Shown: positions 16,308-24,968, counted from the stretch's first letter. The stretch: DNA of 64,000 nucleotides from DASQFI01 sp963780895 (GCA_963780895.1 CAWAEG010000009.1:186001-250000); one strand, 5' to 3'. The notes: generated by a model not told the origin, from the letters alone. Program-made: numbers and translations.

Positions 16308-17593
16308 TCATGCCGTACCTGGTGGGCCTGCTGCTGGGCGTCGGGCTCTTTCTGACGTTCCGGCTCGGTTTCGTCCAGTTCCGGCGGCTCCCAGAAGCCG
16401 TGCGCGCGACCGTGGCGCCCTCGCGCGGCGCGGCAGGCGTCCTGACGCCGTTTCAGGCGTTCATGACCGCGCTTGCCGCGTCGGTCGGGACGGGCAACAT
16501 CGCCGGCGTCGCGACCGCCATCATTACCGGCGGGCCGGGGGCGCTCTTCTGGATCTGGGTCTACGGTGTCGTTGCCACCGCGATCAAGTTCGCGGAGGCC
16601 GTGCTCGGCATTCGGTTCCGTCAGGTCCAGGGCGATCTCGTCCAGTCCGGTCCGATGTATTACCTGCGCGACGGGCTGAAGTCGCCCGCGCTCGCCTGGA
16701 CCTATGCGCTCGTCGCCGGCGTGGCGGCACTCACGACGACGCCGTTCACGCAGCCGAATTCCATCGCCGTGGCGGTCAACAGCGTCTTCGGACTGCCGAC
16801 CTGGGTCGTGGGCGTCATCGTCGCGGTGCTGACGTGGCTGGTCATCATCGGCGGCATCAAGTCGATCGGCCGGGCGGCCGAAAAGCTGGCGCTGCTCAAG
16901 GTCGGCCTTTATCTGATCGGCGGCACCGTCGTCATCATCAGCTTCGCGGATCGGCTGCCGTATGTGTTCTCGATGGTGTTCCGTGAAGCGCTGACGACGA
17001 GATCGGCGATGGGATTCGGGATGTTCGTCGCGATGCGATACGGGATCGCGCGCGGAATCTACGCCAACGAAGCCGGATACGGCACCGCGGCGGTCGCCTA
17101 CGGAACCGCGCGATCGGAGAACCCGACGCAGCAGGGACTTCAGGCAGTGATGGAAGTGCTGATCGTCTCCTTCGTGACGGCCACGATCAGCGCGATGACG
17201 ATTCTCGTCTCAGGTGTCGCGGAGCAGTCGATCGCCGCGCGCCAGGCCGGCGCCGCGTATCTGACGAGCACCGCCGCGGTGGCCAGTGCGTTCAACGCAG
17301 CCATGCCGACCGTCGGCGGCTGGATCGTCGCCTTGTGCGCGTTCCTGTTCGGATACACGACGCTGATCGGCTGGGCCTACTACGGCGAGCAATTCCTCGA
17401 ATACATCCTCGGCCGCAAGGTCACGCTGCCCTATCGCTGGATCTACTGTCTTCTCATCCCATTCGGCGCCGTCGTTCGTCCCGAGGTCGTCTGGGCGTGG
17501 GGCGATCTGATGAACGCGCTCCAGGTTTTTCCGAATTTGATCGGCCTCGTCGGTCTGAGCGGCATCGCGGCGATGTATGCGAGGAAGAAATGA
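16217..17593 (+). CDS. alanine/glycine:cation symporter (AGCS) family transporter
   Basis: 458 aa with about ten membrane helices. AGCS signatures are visible: FMTALAASVGTGNIAGVATAI, WIWVYGVVATAIKFAEAVLG, and GIYANEAGYGTAAVAYGTAR. These proteins import alanine or glycine with Na+ or H+. The N-terminus MADAIQSITDWLRKLSGP is repeated as MADAIQSIADW owing to the 54-bp tandem duplication. The second ATG at 16271 is an equally good start and gives a normal family N-terminus. Downstream lies a low-complexity repeat tract. Confidence 0.92.
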   Translation: MADAIQSITDWLRKLSGPMADAIQSIADWIFMPYLVGLLLGVGLFLTFRLGFVQFRRLPEAVRATVAPSRGAAGVLTPFQAFMTALAASVGTGNIAGVATAIITGGPGALFWIWVYGVVATAIKFAEAVLGIRFRQVQGDLVQSGPMYYLRDGLKSPALAWTYALVAGVAALTTTPFTQPNSIAVAVNSVFGLPTWVVGVIVAVLTWLVIIGGIKSIGRAAEKLALLKVGLYLIGGTVVIISFADRLPYVFSMVFREALTTRSAMGFGMFVAMRYGIARGIYANEAGYGTAAVAYGTARSENPTQQGLQAVMEVLIVSFVTATISAMTILVSGVAEQSIAARQAGAAYLTSTAAVASAFNAAMPTVGGWIVALCAFLFGYTTLIGWAYYGEQFLEYILGRKVTLPYRWIYCLLIPFGAVVRPEVVWAWGDLMNALQVFPNLIGLVGLSGIAAMYARKK

Positions 17594-17599
17594 GGCGAT

Positions 17600-17757
17600 G
17601 AGGCCATTGAGGCCATGAGGCCATGACAGTGCCGCTCCGAACCCCTGAACCCAACCGAACCTCGGAACCCTGGCACCTCGGAACCCCGGAATCCCGTCGA
17701 ACATCGGAACGAATCGGAACCCCGGAACCCCGAACCGGAACCCCGGAACCAACAAGT
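17600..17757. repeat. low-complexity GAGGCCAT and GGAACCCC repeat tract
   Basis: The gap after the AGCS gene holds degenerate short-period repeats: GATGAGGCCATTGAGGCC units (about 17596-17625), then many copies of CGGAACCC/CGGAACCCC up to 17750. No ORF or hairpin was identified. It is one of several degenerate tandem-repeat tracts in intergenic DNA of this window. Confidence 0.75.
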
Positions 17758-17817
17758 CTTTAGACAGCCTGCTTCGCCTCTTGATCGCCCCTTCCTTCAG
17801 CGGTACGATTTCGGCCC

Positions 17818-20358
17818 ATGCCGCTGCTGCCGTCCCTGCCTGCTGACAAGGAACACTCGCTGCAACTCGCCCTGTCGCGCATGCTGGCGGCGCACGAGGC
17901 TTCGGCGCGGTCTGGAGACGACGATCCGCACGTCACGACCGTCAAGCGGCTCGCGCCGGCCCCTGCGATTCTGGAGCCGTTTCCGGAGGCGCTCGACCCG
18001 CGGCTGCAGCAGGCGTTACGGGCTCGCGGGATCGATCAGCTGTACCTGCACCAGGCCGAGGCCATCGATCACGCTCTTGCCGGCAGGAACGTCGTCATCA
18101 TCACGCCCACGGCGTCGGGCAAGACGCTCTGCTACAACGCGCCGGTCCTGCACAGCATTCTCAGCGACCCGTCCACGCGGGCGCTCTATCTCTTTCCGAC
18201 GAAAGCGCTCGCGCAGGATCAGCTCGCCGAGCTTCATCAACTGGCCGATCGAGTCGGGAGTCTGGGCGGCGGAGACATCGGCGTGTTCACGTACGACGGC
18301 GACACGCCGCAGGATGCGCGGCGGGCCGTGCGCGCGCGCGCGAACGTCGTGCTGAGCAACCCGGACATGCTGCACTCGGGGATTCTTCCGCACCATCCGC
18401 GGTGGGCGAAGCTCTTCGAGAACCTGAAGTTCGTCGTCATCGACGAGCTGCACGCGTATCGCGGCGTATTCGGGAGCCATCTCGCGAACATCCTGAGACG
18501 GCTGCACCGCGTCTGCCGGCACTACGGATCGTCGCCGGTGTTCATCTGCTCGTCGGCCACGATCGCGAATCCCGCCGAGCTGGCGGAACGGCTGGTCGGC
18601 GCGCCGTTTTCGCTCGTCGACCGAAGCGGGGCCCCGCGGGGAGAGAAGTTCTTTCTCTTCATCAATCCGCCGGTCGTCAACGCTCAGCTCGGCATCAGAA
18701 AGTCGTATCTCTCGGAGACCCGGCGCATCGCCGTCGAGTTCCTCAAGCGCGGACTGCAGGCGATTGTCTTCGCGCAGAGCCGCCTTTCGACCGAAATCCT
18801 GACGACGTATCTCAAAGACGCGTTTGCGGGTGCGCCCGGCGCGTCCGACGTCATTCGCGGCTACCGCGGCGGGTATCTGCCGCTGCGGCGACGGGAGATC
18901 GAGCGGGGGCTCCGGACGGGCGAGGTCCGCTGTGTGGTCTCGACGAATGCGCTGGAGCTCGGCATCGACATCGGCGCGCTCGATGTCTCCGTCATGGCCG
19001 GGTATCCCGGCAGCATTGCCGCGACGTGGCAGCGTGCGGGACGCGCCGGGCGGCGTACCGGCCGATCAGCCGCGGTGCTCGTCGCGTCGAGCGCGCCGAT
19101 CGATCAGTTCGTCATCCGCCACCCGGAGTATTTCTTCGGCGCGTCGCCCGAACACGCGCTCGTCAATCCGGACAACCTGCACATCCTGCTCGATCACGTG
19201 AAGTGCGCCGCGTTCGAGCTGCCGTTCACGGCCGACGAGGAGTACGGCACGCTGAACGTCCAGGAGATCCTGACCGTTCTCTCCGAAGACGGATTCGTCC
19301 ACCCCGTCGACGGCCGCTGGCAGTGGACGCAGGAATCGTATCCGGCCGATGCCGTCAGTCTTCGATCGGTCACATCGGACAACTTCGTCGTCGTGGACGT
19401 CACCGACGGCGAGCGCGTCATCGGCGAGACCGACTTCACGAGCGGCCCGTCCACCCTGCACGAAAAAGCGATCTACATCGTCGAGGGCCAGCTCTTCCAG
19501 GTCGAGCGATTCGATTTCGACGGCCGCAAGGCGTTCGTACGGCAGGTCGAGTGCGACTACTACACCGACGCGATCACGTACACGAAAGTGACGATTCTGG
19601 ATACGTTCGCGGCCACCGGTGACGGGCCGCAGGCCGAAGGCCAAAGGCCGAAGGAAGAAGCGACGCGGCTCGACGGCACTGACCTCGAGCCGGATGACCG
19701 CTCCGACCGCGATCCCTCTTCCATCGGCCTGCGGCCTTCGGCCTTCGGCCTGTCCCCGGTCACTTCATCCTCCGGAGCCGCCTTCCACGGCGAAGTCCAC
19801 GTCGTGTCCCGTGTGGTCGGCTTCAAGAAGATCAAGTTCTACACGAACGAAAACGTCGGATCGGGCGAGCTCGAGCTGCCCGAGCAGCAGATGCACACGA
19901 CGTCGTACTGGCTGCGTCTTTCGCCGGAGCTCATGGCCACCATTCCGTTCAGCAGCGCCGATCGGCGCGACGGAGTCGTCGGCCTCGCCTATGCGATGCG
20001 AAACGTCGCGCCGCTGCTCCTGATGTGCGACAGCCACGACCTCGGCCTTTCTGTCGACGGGTTGCCGGTGGAGGGCGCGTCGCGGATGGGTGGAACCTCG
20101 CGAGGAGCGCAGGCGCAGCTCGCGGCCGAGCCCACGATCTTCCTGTACGACAACTATCCCGGCGGGATCGGATTCAGCGAGCCGCTGTTCGGCCTCCACG
20201 AAGTCCTCATTGCCCGGACGCGTGAGCTCATCGACGAGTGCGCGTGCGAGTCGGGGTGTCCGTCATGCGTCGGCCCCGAGGGCGCGACCGGGCCGCTGGC
20301 CAAAGCGGTGGCGTCGCGCTTGCTTGCGCAGTTGATGGCGGCGCGGGCCGCGGCCTAG
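17818..20358 (+). CDS. mrfA: MrfA/YprA-like superfamily 2 DEAD/DEAH helicase with DUF1998
   Basis: 846 aa. Helicase motifs appear in order: Q-motif-like YLHQAEAI, Walker A TPTASGKT (about residue 97), VVIDELHAY (a DELH box), SSATI, then the C-terminal RecA domain with NALELGIDIGALD and QRAGRAGRR. The DUF1998-type C-terminus ends with a four-Cys cluster CACESGCPSC. In Bacillus subtilis MrfA and the nuclease MrfB repair mitomycin C damage; the MrfB-like gene follows here after 10 bp. A hydrophilic insertion at residues about 600-649 corresponds to a palindromic DNA element (19616-19763) carried in frame. Confidence 0.9.
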   Translation: MPLLPSLPADKEHSLQLALSRMLAAHEASARSGDDDPHVTTVKRLAPAPAILEPFPEALDPRLQQALRARGIDQLYLHQAEAIDHALAGRNVVIITPTASGKTLCYNAPVLHSILSDPSTRALYLFPTKALAQDQLAELHQLADRVGSLGGGDIGVFTYDGDTPQDARRAVRARANVVLSNPDMLHSGILPHHPRWAKLFENLKFVVIDELHAYRGVFGSHLANILRRLHRVCRHYGSSPVFICSSATIANPAELAERLVGAPFSLVDRSGAPRGEKFFLFINPPVVNAQLGIRKSYLSETRRIAVEFLKRGLQAIVFAQSRLSTEILTTYLKDAFAGAPGASDVIRGYRGGYLPLRRREIERGLRTGEVRCVVSTNALELGIDIGALDVSVMAGYPGSIAATWQRAGRAGRRTGRSAAVLVASSAPIDQFVIRHPEYFFGASPEHALVNPDNLHILLDHVKCAAFELPFTADEEYGTLNVQEILTVLSEDGFVHPVDGRWQWTQESYPADAVSLRSVTSDNFVVVDVTDGERVIGETDFTSGPSTLHEKAIYIVEGQLFQVERFDFDGRKAFVRQVECDYYTDAITYTKVTILDTFAATGDGPQAEGQRPKEEATRLDGTDLEPDDRSDRDPSSIGLRPSAFGLSPVTSSSGAAFHGEVHVVSRVVGFKKIKFYTNENVGSGELELPEQQMHTTSYWLRLSPELMATIPFSSADRRDGVVGLAYAMRNVAPLLLMCDSHDLGLSVDGLPVEGASRMGGTSRGAQAQLAAEPTIFLYDNYPGGIGFSEPLFGLHEVLIARTRELIDECACESGCPSCVGPEGATGPLAKAVASRLLAQLMAARAAA
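19616..19763. repeat. in-frame palindromic insertion inside the MrfA-like helicase gene
   Basis: Left arm GACGGGCCGCAGGCCGAAGG (from 19621) pairs with the right arm CTTCGGCCTGTCCCCGGTCA (ending about 19762); both arms hold extra GGCCGAAGGCC units. The sequence resembles intergenic GGCCTTCGGGCC repeats elsewhere in the window. It encodes about 49 mostly charged residues without breaking the frame. Confidence 0.75.
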
Positions 20359-20368
20359 GGCAGCGTCG

Positions 20369-21676
20369 ATGCGAGACCTGAGCGCCCGTCTCCGCGAGAT
20401 CGTCCGGCAGAACCCGAAACCGGCGCCTCCGCTGCGAGAGCTCACCTACGTCCCCGACCTGTCGACGGACGGCTCGGAAAACGTCCGCGCCGCGGCGGCA
20501 CGGCTGGGCGGCAGGCTGCACACCGTCGGCTCGAGCGGCTGCGTGGTGCTCGATCGGCGCTGGGACGCCGACGACTGGTACGGCAAGAAGCGGATCTCGT
20601 CGTTCGTGCTCGACCGCGAAGCCCCGATCGGGCTCTTCGACACGCGCGCCACGGTTCATTCGGAGTGGGCTCGCCGGATCGTGTTCTTCGACATCGAGAC
20701 GACCGGTCTCAGCGGCGGCGCCGGAACCCTTGCCTTTCTCGCCGGCTGCGGCTGGTTCGAGGACGGCGACTTCATCGTTCGCCAGTTCTTTCTCGTGGGC
20801 CCAGGCGGCGAGCCCGCACTGCTGGACGCGATCGACGAGATCTTCCGGTCCGCTTCGTTGCTCGTGACCTACAACGGCCGCTCGTTCGATGTGCCGACGA
20901 TGGATACGCGGTGGGCGTTTCATCGGACGGACACGCCGACCGAGGGCATGGCGCATTTCGACATGCTCCCGCCGGCGCGGAAGTTGTGGGGACGGCGGGA
21001 ACAGGAAACGAGCCCCGAGGGCTTTTCGTGCAGCCTGTCGGCGCTCGAGCGGGCGGTGCTCGGCGTGCACCGGCTTCGCGATGTGCCCGGGCTCGAAATT
21101 CCGTCACGCTACTTCCGGTTTCTCCGAAGCGGCAATCCGTCGGTGATCGATGGCGTCATCGAGCACAACCGCTCCGATCTGCTCTCGCTTGCGGCGCTCA
21201 CGGCGCATGCGCTGTGGCTGGCGCGCGAGGGGCCCGACGCGTGCCGTGAGCCGTCAGAGCAGTGGGGGCTGGGCCGCGTCTACGAAAACGCCGGAGACGT
21301 CGATCGGGCGACGTACGCGTACGAGCGCGCGGCCTCGTCCGGCGGCGGCGAGGTCCGGCGGCACGCCCTGGCGCGGCTCGCGGTGCTCCTGCGCCGGCAG
21401 GACCGCCACGCCGAGGCTGCCACCGCCTGGCAGGAAGTCCTCGATCTGGCGGCGGGCGACGGCGCGCTCACGCCTCTCGCACGACGGGCGGCGCTGGCGC
21501 TGGCCATCCACCATGAACATCGCGCGCGCGACCTCGACGCGGCAAAGCTCTATGCCGACGCGCTGCGCGCCGAGTCCGCCGGCCGGTCGCGGCAGGCAGC
21601 CGATTACCGGGTCAATCGGTTGAAGAGAAAAATCCGGTCGGCAAGCGCCGAGCGGCTGCTATGGAAGGACGCCTAG
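20369..21676 (+). CDS. mrfB: MrfB/YprB-like RNase H-fold exonuclease with TPR C-terminus
   Basis: 435 aa. A DnaQ/RNase H-like core is marked by IVFFDIETTGLSGG (DxE, about residue 110), LLVTYNGRSFDVPTMD, and EHNRSDLLSLAAL (C-terminal Asp). The last third, from about residue 290, is TPR-like (GRVYENAGDVDRATYAYERAA, LAVLLRRQDRHAEAATAWQE). This matches YprB/MrfB, a 3'-5' DNA exonuclease acting with the MrfA helicase. The gene starts 10 bp after the helicase stop, so the two form a bicistronic repair operon. It ends 13 bp before the convergent L31 gene. Confidence 0.9.
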   Translation: MRDLSARLREIVRQNPKPAPPLRELTYVPDLSTDGSENVRAAAARLGGRLHTVGSSGCVVLDRRWDADDWYGKKRISSFVLDREAPIGLFDTRATVHSEWARRIVFFDIETTGLSGGAGTLAFLAGCGWFEDGDFIVRQFFLVGPGGEPALLDAIDEIFRSASLLVTYNGRSFDVPTMDTRWAFHRTDTPTEGMAHFDMLPPARKLWGRREQETSPEGFSCSLSALERAVLGVHRLRDVPGLEIPSRYFRFLRSGNPSVIDGVIEHNRSDLLSLAALTAHALWLAREGPDACREPSEQWGLGRVYENAGDVDRATYAYERAASSGGGEVRRHALARLAVLLRRQDRHAEAATAWQEVLDLAAGDGALTPLARRAALALAIHHEHRARDLDAAKLYADALRAESAGRSRQAADYRVNRLKRKIRSASAERLLWKDA

Positions 21677-21689
21677 GTCCTTCATGTTT

Positions 21690-21977
21690 CTACGTCGTCG
21701 CTGCCGTGGTCTTCTTCTTGCTCTTCGCGGCGCGGCTGGCCTTGTTGGCCTGCGTGGCGGCCTTCCGGATTTCGGCGGTCTGCGCGCCGAACCGCTTCGT
21801 GAACCGCTCGACACGGCCTTCGGTGTCGATCAGCTTCTGGCGGCCGGTGAAGAACGGATGGCACTGGTTGCAGATCTCGAGGTGCAGATCCGGCTTGGTC
21901 GAGCGGGTCTTGAACGTGTTCCCGCACGCGCACCGGACTTCCACTTCGTGGTACTTCGGATGAATCCCCGCTCTCAC
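21690..21977 (-). CDS. rpmE: 50S ribosomal protein L31
   Basis: 95 aa from the GTG at 21975-21977, with GGAG 7 nt upstream; the ORF extends upstream to 22022 without family similarity. The start MRAGIHPKYHEVEVRCACGN is typical, and the zinc-binding cysteine set CACGNTF and CNQCHPFFTG marks the zinc-containing (C+) type. The C-terminal extension is rich in Lys, Ala and Thr (about 25 residues). Convergent with the MrfB-like gene. The 5' leader is followed by the palindrome at 22048-22195. Confidence 0.95.
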   Translation of the reverse strand: MRAGIHPKYHEVEVRCACGNTFKTRSTKPDLHLEICNQCHPFFTGRQKLIDTEGRVERFTKRFGAQTAEIRKAATQANKASRAAKSKKKTTAATT

Positions 21978-22047
21978 GGCTGGCTCCTTCGGAACTTGGC
22001 CAAAAGACCAGTATAGCAACAAGGCTCAGAGGCCCAAAGGCTCGAGG

Positions 22048-22195
22048 TCCGTTTCAAAACTCTCGGAGGCGCGGGTCCTGTCGCCGGACAGCCCCACTTG
22101 GTGCTCGGCGCAAAGCGCTTGTCACGGGTGTCGCCTGCGCGCCAAGCGGGGCGGCCCCGTCCGGCGCCACCCGCGCAGATGAGTTTTGAAACGCA
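22048..22195. repeat. large imperfect palindrome of about 148 bp
   Basis: GTTTCAAAACTC (from 22051) pairs with GAGTTTTGAAAC (22181-22192). Inward pairings continue (GCGCGGGT with ACCCGCGC, CGCCGGAC with GTCCGGCG, CCCCACTTGG with CCAAGCGGGG) to a central GGTGCTCGGCGCAAAGCGCTTG region. It fills the gap between rpmE and the PadR operon and is flanked by degenerate GGCTC/GAGCC repeats. It looks like a non-coding foldback element. Confidence 0.8.
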
Positions 22196-22225
22196 CTTAG
22201 CCTTTGAGCCTTTCTGCACGCGTGC

Positions 22226-22254
22226 TTGACACTACTACGCATTACGTAGTATTA
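22226..22254 (+). promoter_or_regulatory. promoter and palindromic operator of the PadR operon
   Basis: TTGACA at 22226-22231 is followed at 17-nt spacing by GTATTA (22249-22254). The perfect palindrome TACTACG-CATTA-CGTAGTA (22233-22251) lies between and over the two boxes, and a further TACGTA follows. This is the expected layout for repression by the PadR protein encoded 20 bp downstream. Confidence 0.55.
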
Positions 22255-22273
22255 CGTATGGCGATACAGTGGC

Positions 22274-22600
22274 ATGACGAAACGCTCCGACTCCCTCGCC
22301 GACCTGGGCCGGTTTTCCGAGCCCGCGCTGTTCATCCTCATCAGCCTCGCCGACGGGCCGAAGCACGGCTATGCGATGACACAGGATATCGAGGCCGTCT
22401 CGGGGCAGCGGCTGGGTCCCGGGACGCTGTATGGCGCGCTGGCGCGGCTCGAAGCCAGGAGGTGGATCGAGCCGCTGCCGGCCGAGGAGCGTCGGCGGCC
22501 GTACCGGCTGACCGGTGCAGGCCAGAAGGTGCTGCGCGCGCGGCTCGAGAGTCTGCGGACGATGACGCGCGTCGGCCAATCGAGGCTGGCGGAGAACTGA
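22274..22600 (+). CDS. PadR-family transcriptional regulator
   Basis: 108 aa. The winged-helix PadR core is clear: FSEPALFILISLADGPKHGY, MTQDIEAVSGQRLGPGTLYG, ALARLEARRWIEPLPAEERR, RPYRLTGAGQKVL. PadR proteins repress nearby operons and respond to small ligands. A palindrome overlapping the promoter just upstream suggests autoregulation. The stop codon overlaps the ATG of a 29-codon ORF (TGATG), which in turn overlaps the next gene, so the three are probably translated in a coupled way. Confidence 0.92.
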   Translation: MTKRSDSLADLGRFSEPALFILISLADGPKHGYAMTQDIEAVSGQRLGPGTLYGALARLEARRWIEPLPAEERRRPYRLTGAGQKVLRARLESLRTMTRVGQSRLAEN

Positions 22601-22689
22601 TGACAGCCGAAGTCGAATCGTCGCGATCGCGACTAAGCGGGTTGAGACTCGAACGGGCGTCGCGCACCGCCGCCAGGAGACAGCCATGA
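22600..22689 (+). CDS. 29-aa coupling ORF between PadR and membrane-protein genes
   Basis: ATG at 22600-22602 overlaps the PadR stop by one base, and its TGA at 22687-22689 overlaps the ATG of the next gene (ATGA). The peptide is basic (MTAEVESSRSRLSGLRLERA and onward). It may be a translated spacer that couples the flanking genes rather than a functional protein. No homology is recognised. Confidence 0.35.
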   Translation: MTAEVESSRSRLSGLRLERASRTAARRQP

Positions 22690-23204
22690 AGGCCGATCGT
22701 CTTCTGCGCCTTTACCCGCGCGCCTGGCGCGACCGCTACGGCGACGAATTCCTCGCGCTCGTCGGAGATCGGCCCGTCAGCCTGCCGCAGATGATCGATA
22801 TCCTGTCGGGCGCGATCGATGCGCACCTGTCGTCGGACGTGCGGGCGACGACCGTCGCCCGACGCAGTGAAGTGCGACTGGAAGGAGATGTTACGGTGCT
22901 GAACTCGTTGAAGACCGTCTGCTACAACAACGCCTACGTTCCCTTCTCGAGACGCGACGCATGGATTGGCGCCGCCGTGATGGTCGCGGCGAGCGCCGTC
23001 TTCACGACCGCGGGCATCCTGTTCGACCGCATCGGCTACGAAGAGCTCGGCGACGCCGCCAAATCCTTTGCGTTTCCGGCGGCACTGCTGCTTTCGATGC
23101 CGGTGACCTACGTGAAGGGCCAGTCCTGGAAAGCCAAATGCGTACTCGTGGGGATTCCGTTGGCCATCCTGGCGCTCCTGACCTACGTCGCGACCCGGCT
23201 GTAA
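22686..23204 (+). CDS. PadR-associated membrane protein, unknown function
   Basis: 172 aa from ATG 22686, with CAGGAG about 7 nt upstream. It starts with LLRLYPRAWRDRYGDEFLAL, a conserved amphipathic motif found in many proteins encoded behind PadR regulators in this phylum and related to the N-terminal prefix of ADOP permeases. A soluble linker follows, then three hydrophobic segments from about residue 95. No catalytic motif is seen. Probably the target gene of the upstream PadR. Followed by a 9-bp-period repeat tract. Confidence 0.75.
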   Translation: MKADRLLRLYPRAWRDRYGDEFLALVGDRPVSLPQMIDILSGAIDAHLSSDVRATTVARRSEVRLEGDVTVLNSLKTVCYNNAYVPFSRRDAWIGAAVMVAASAVFTTAGILFDRIGYEELGDAAKSFAFPAALLLSMPVTYVKGQSWKAKCVLVGIPLAILALLTYVATRL

Positions 23205-23214
23205 GGTCCGTGTC

Positions 23215-23290
23215 TGAGGCTGTGGCCTTTGCGTTTGAGCCTTGAATCTCTGAACCTCTGAGCCTTTGAGCCTCCGAGCCTCTGAGCCTA
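23215..23290. repeat. degenerate 9-bp tandem repeats (GCCTNNGAG)
   Basis: Units such as GCCTTTGAG, GCCTCCGAG and GCCTCTGAG follow each other up to 23288. Similar short tracts occur near 22021-22046, 22196-22214, and 60811-60850, always in gaps between genes. Confidence 0.75.
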
Positions 23291-23314
23291 TGATTCCTCT
23301 GTCCAGGAGGAGTC

Positions 23315-24968
23315 ATGAAGCGCCTCGCTGCTATTGGTGTCGCCGCCTTCGCCGTGGCGGCCCTCGCCGCACAAACCGCCGAGCGCGTCGACGCCGACGC
23401 CATCGCCAAGATTCGCGAGGAAGGCCTGAAGCGCTCGCAGGTCATGGAGCACATGTTCTGGCTGACCGATGCGTACGGCCCGCAGGCTCACCGGTTCGCC
23501 CGGGTTCGAGCAGGCGGGCGACTGGACCGTAAAGACTCTTAAAGATTGGGGACTCCAGAACGTGCGCAAGGAACGGTTCCCGTTCGGCAAGGGCTGGTCG
23601 CTCGGGAAGTTCCACGCGACGATGACCGCGCCGCAGGTGATGCCGATCATCGGGTTGCCGAAGGCGTGGACGCCTGGGACGAACGGGCTCGTGACCGCCG
23701 ACGTCGTGCGGCCGCAGATCTCGAACGCCGCCGAAGCGGAGAAATACAAGGGCCAGCTGCGCGGCAAGATCGTGCTCACGCAGCCGGCTCGCGAAGTGCG
23801 GATGCTCGACGAGCGCGTCGTGCTCCGGATGAACGACAAGGACATCGAAGAAGCGCTCGCGCCGCCCGCGCCGCGCGGGGGCGGGGCCGGTCGAGGCGGT
23901 GATCCGGCCGCTGGACGAGTCGGCGGGGCCGGCGCCGCTGGCGGACGCGGCGGCGGGCGGGGCGGCGGAGGCGCGGCCGCCACGCCGGCGTTCGACGTGA
24001 ATGAGTTCTATAAGAACGAAGGTGTCGTCGCACTCTTCGATCGCGGCGGCAACAGCGACATGTCGGCCGGCGGCAGCGACCTTTCCTGGCAGACGCAGCG
24101 CGTGGACGGCGGCACGGTCTTCATCGGGTCGGGCGGCGGGCGTGCGGCCGGATCACCGGTGACGGTCCTTCCGCAGGTGACGCTCGCGGTCGAACACTAC
24201 AACCGCCTGGTGCGGCTGCTCGATCACAACGTGCCCGTGAAGGTCGAGCTGAACATCGAGGCGTCATTCCATGATGAGCCGGCGGCTGATCCGGCCAAGC
24301 TGAACGGCTTCAACATCATCGGCGACTTCCCGGGCACCGATCTGGCGAAGGAGATCGTGCTGATCGGCGGGCACTTCGACTCCTGGCACGGTGCGACCGG
24401 CGCCACCGACAACGCCGCGGGCGTGTCGGCCATGATGGAAGTGCTGCGCATCTTCCGCGCGGCCGGCCTCAAGCCCCGTCGGACGATCCGCATTGCGCTC
24501 TGGGGCGCCGAGGAGCAGGGCCTGGTCGGCTCGCGGCTCTACGCAGAGAAATATCTCGGCAGCGTGAAGGAGCCGAAGCCCGAACACGCGCTCCATTCCG
24601 CGTACTTCAATATCGACAACGGCACCGGCAAGATTCGCGGCATCTGGATGCAGAGCAACGAGGCCGTGCGCCCGATCTTCGCGGAGTGGATCAAGCCGCT
24701 CAAGGACCTGGGCGTCGAGATCCTCGGTCCCCGGTCGGTCGGCAGCACCGATCACGCGAGTATCGACAACGCCGGCGTCCCGGGTTTCCAGTTCGTCCAG
24801 GAGCGATACGAATACAACTCCCGCACGCATCACTCGAACATGGATTTCTACGATCGCGTGCAGGTGGAGGACATGAAACAGATGGCGACGGTGGCGGCCG
24901 TCTTCATCTGGCAGACGGCGAACCGCAACGAGAGGCTGCCGCGCAAGCCGGTGGCCGGCACGCAGTAA
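23315..24968 (+). pseudogene. M28 family aminopeptidase with a +1 frameshift near codon 57
   Basis: The gene starts at ATG 23315 (GGAGGAG upstream) with a signal peptide, reads to LTDAYGP, then the frame changes: an extra base (apparently A 23484) breaks the expected YGPRLTGSPGFEQAGDW. The rest is intact in the +1 frame to 24968. The zinc sites are complete: GGHFDSWHGATGATDNAAG (His, Asp), ALWGAEEQGLVGS (catalytic Glu), STDHASIDNAG (Asp) and RTHHSNMDF (His). A Gly-rich linker (about 23870-23980) is typical of acidobacterial members. The downstream part is unmutated, so a sequencing or assembly error is as likely as real inactivation. Confidence 0.85.

Noticed and set aside
17600..17757. CRISPR-like repeats
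   Set aside because: Short degenerate tandem units without uniform repeats and spacers; no cas genes in the window.
22204..22689. A 161-codon ORF covering the PadR region
   Set aside because: Most of it is an out-of-frame reading of the PadR gene; only its last 29 codons (22600-22689) are plausible as a separate small ORF.
23478..23490. Programmed +1 frameshift in the M28 gene
   Set aside because: No slippery codon, stop codon or stimulatory structure is apparent at the site; an indel explains it more simply.
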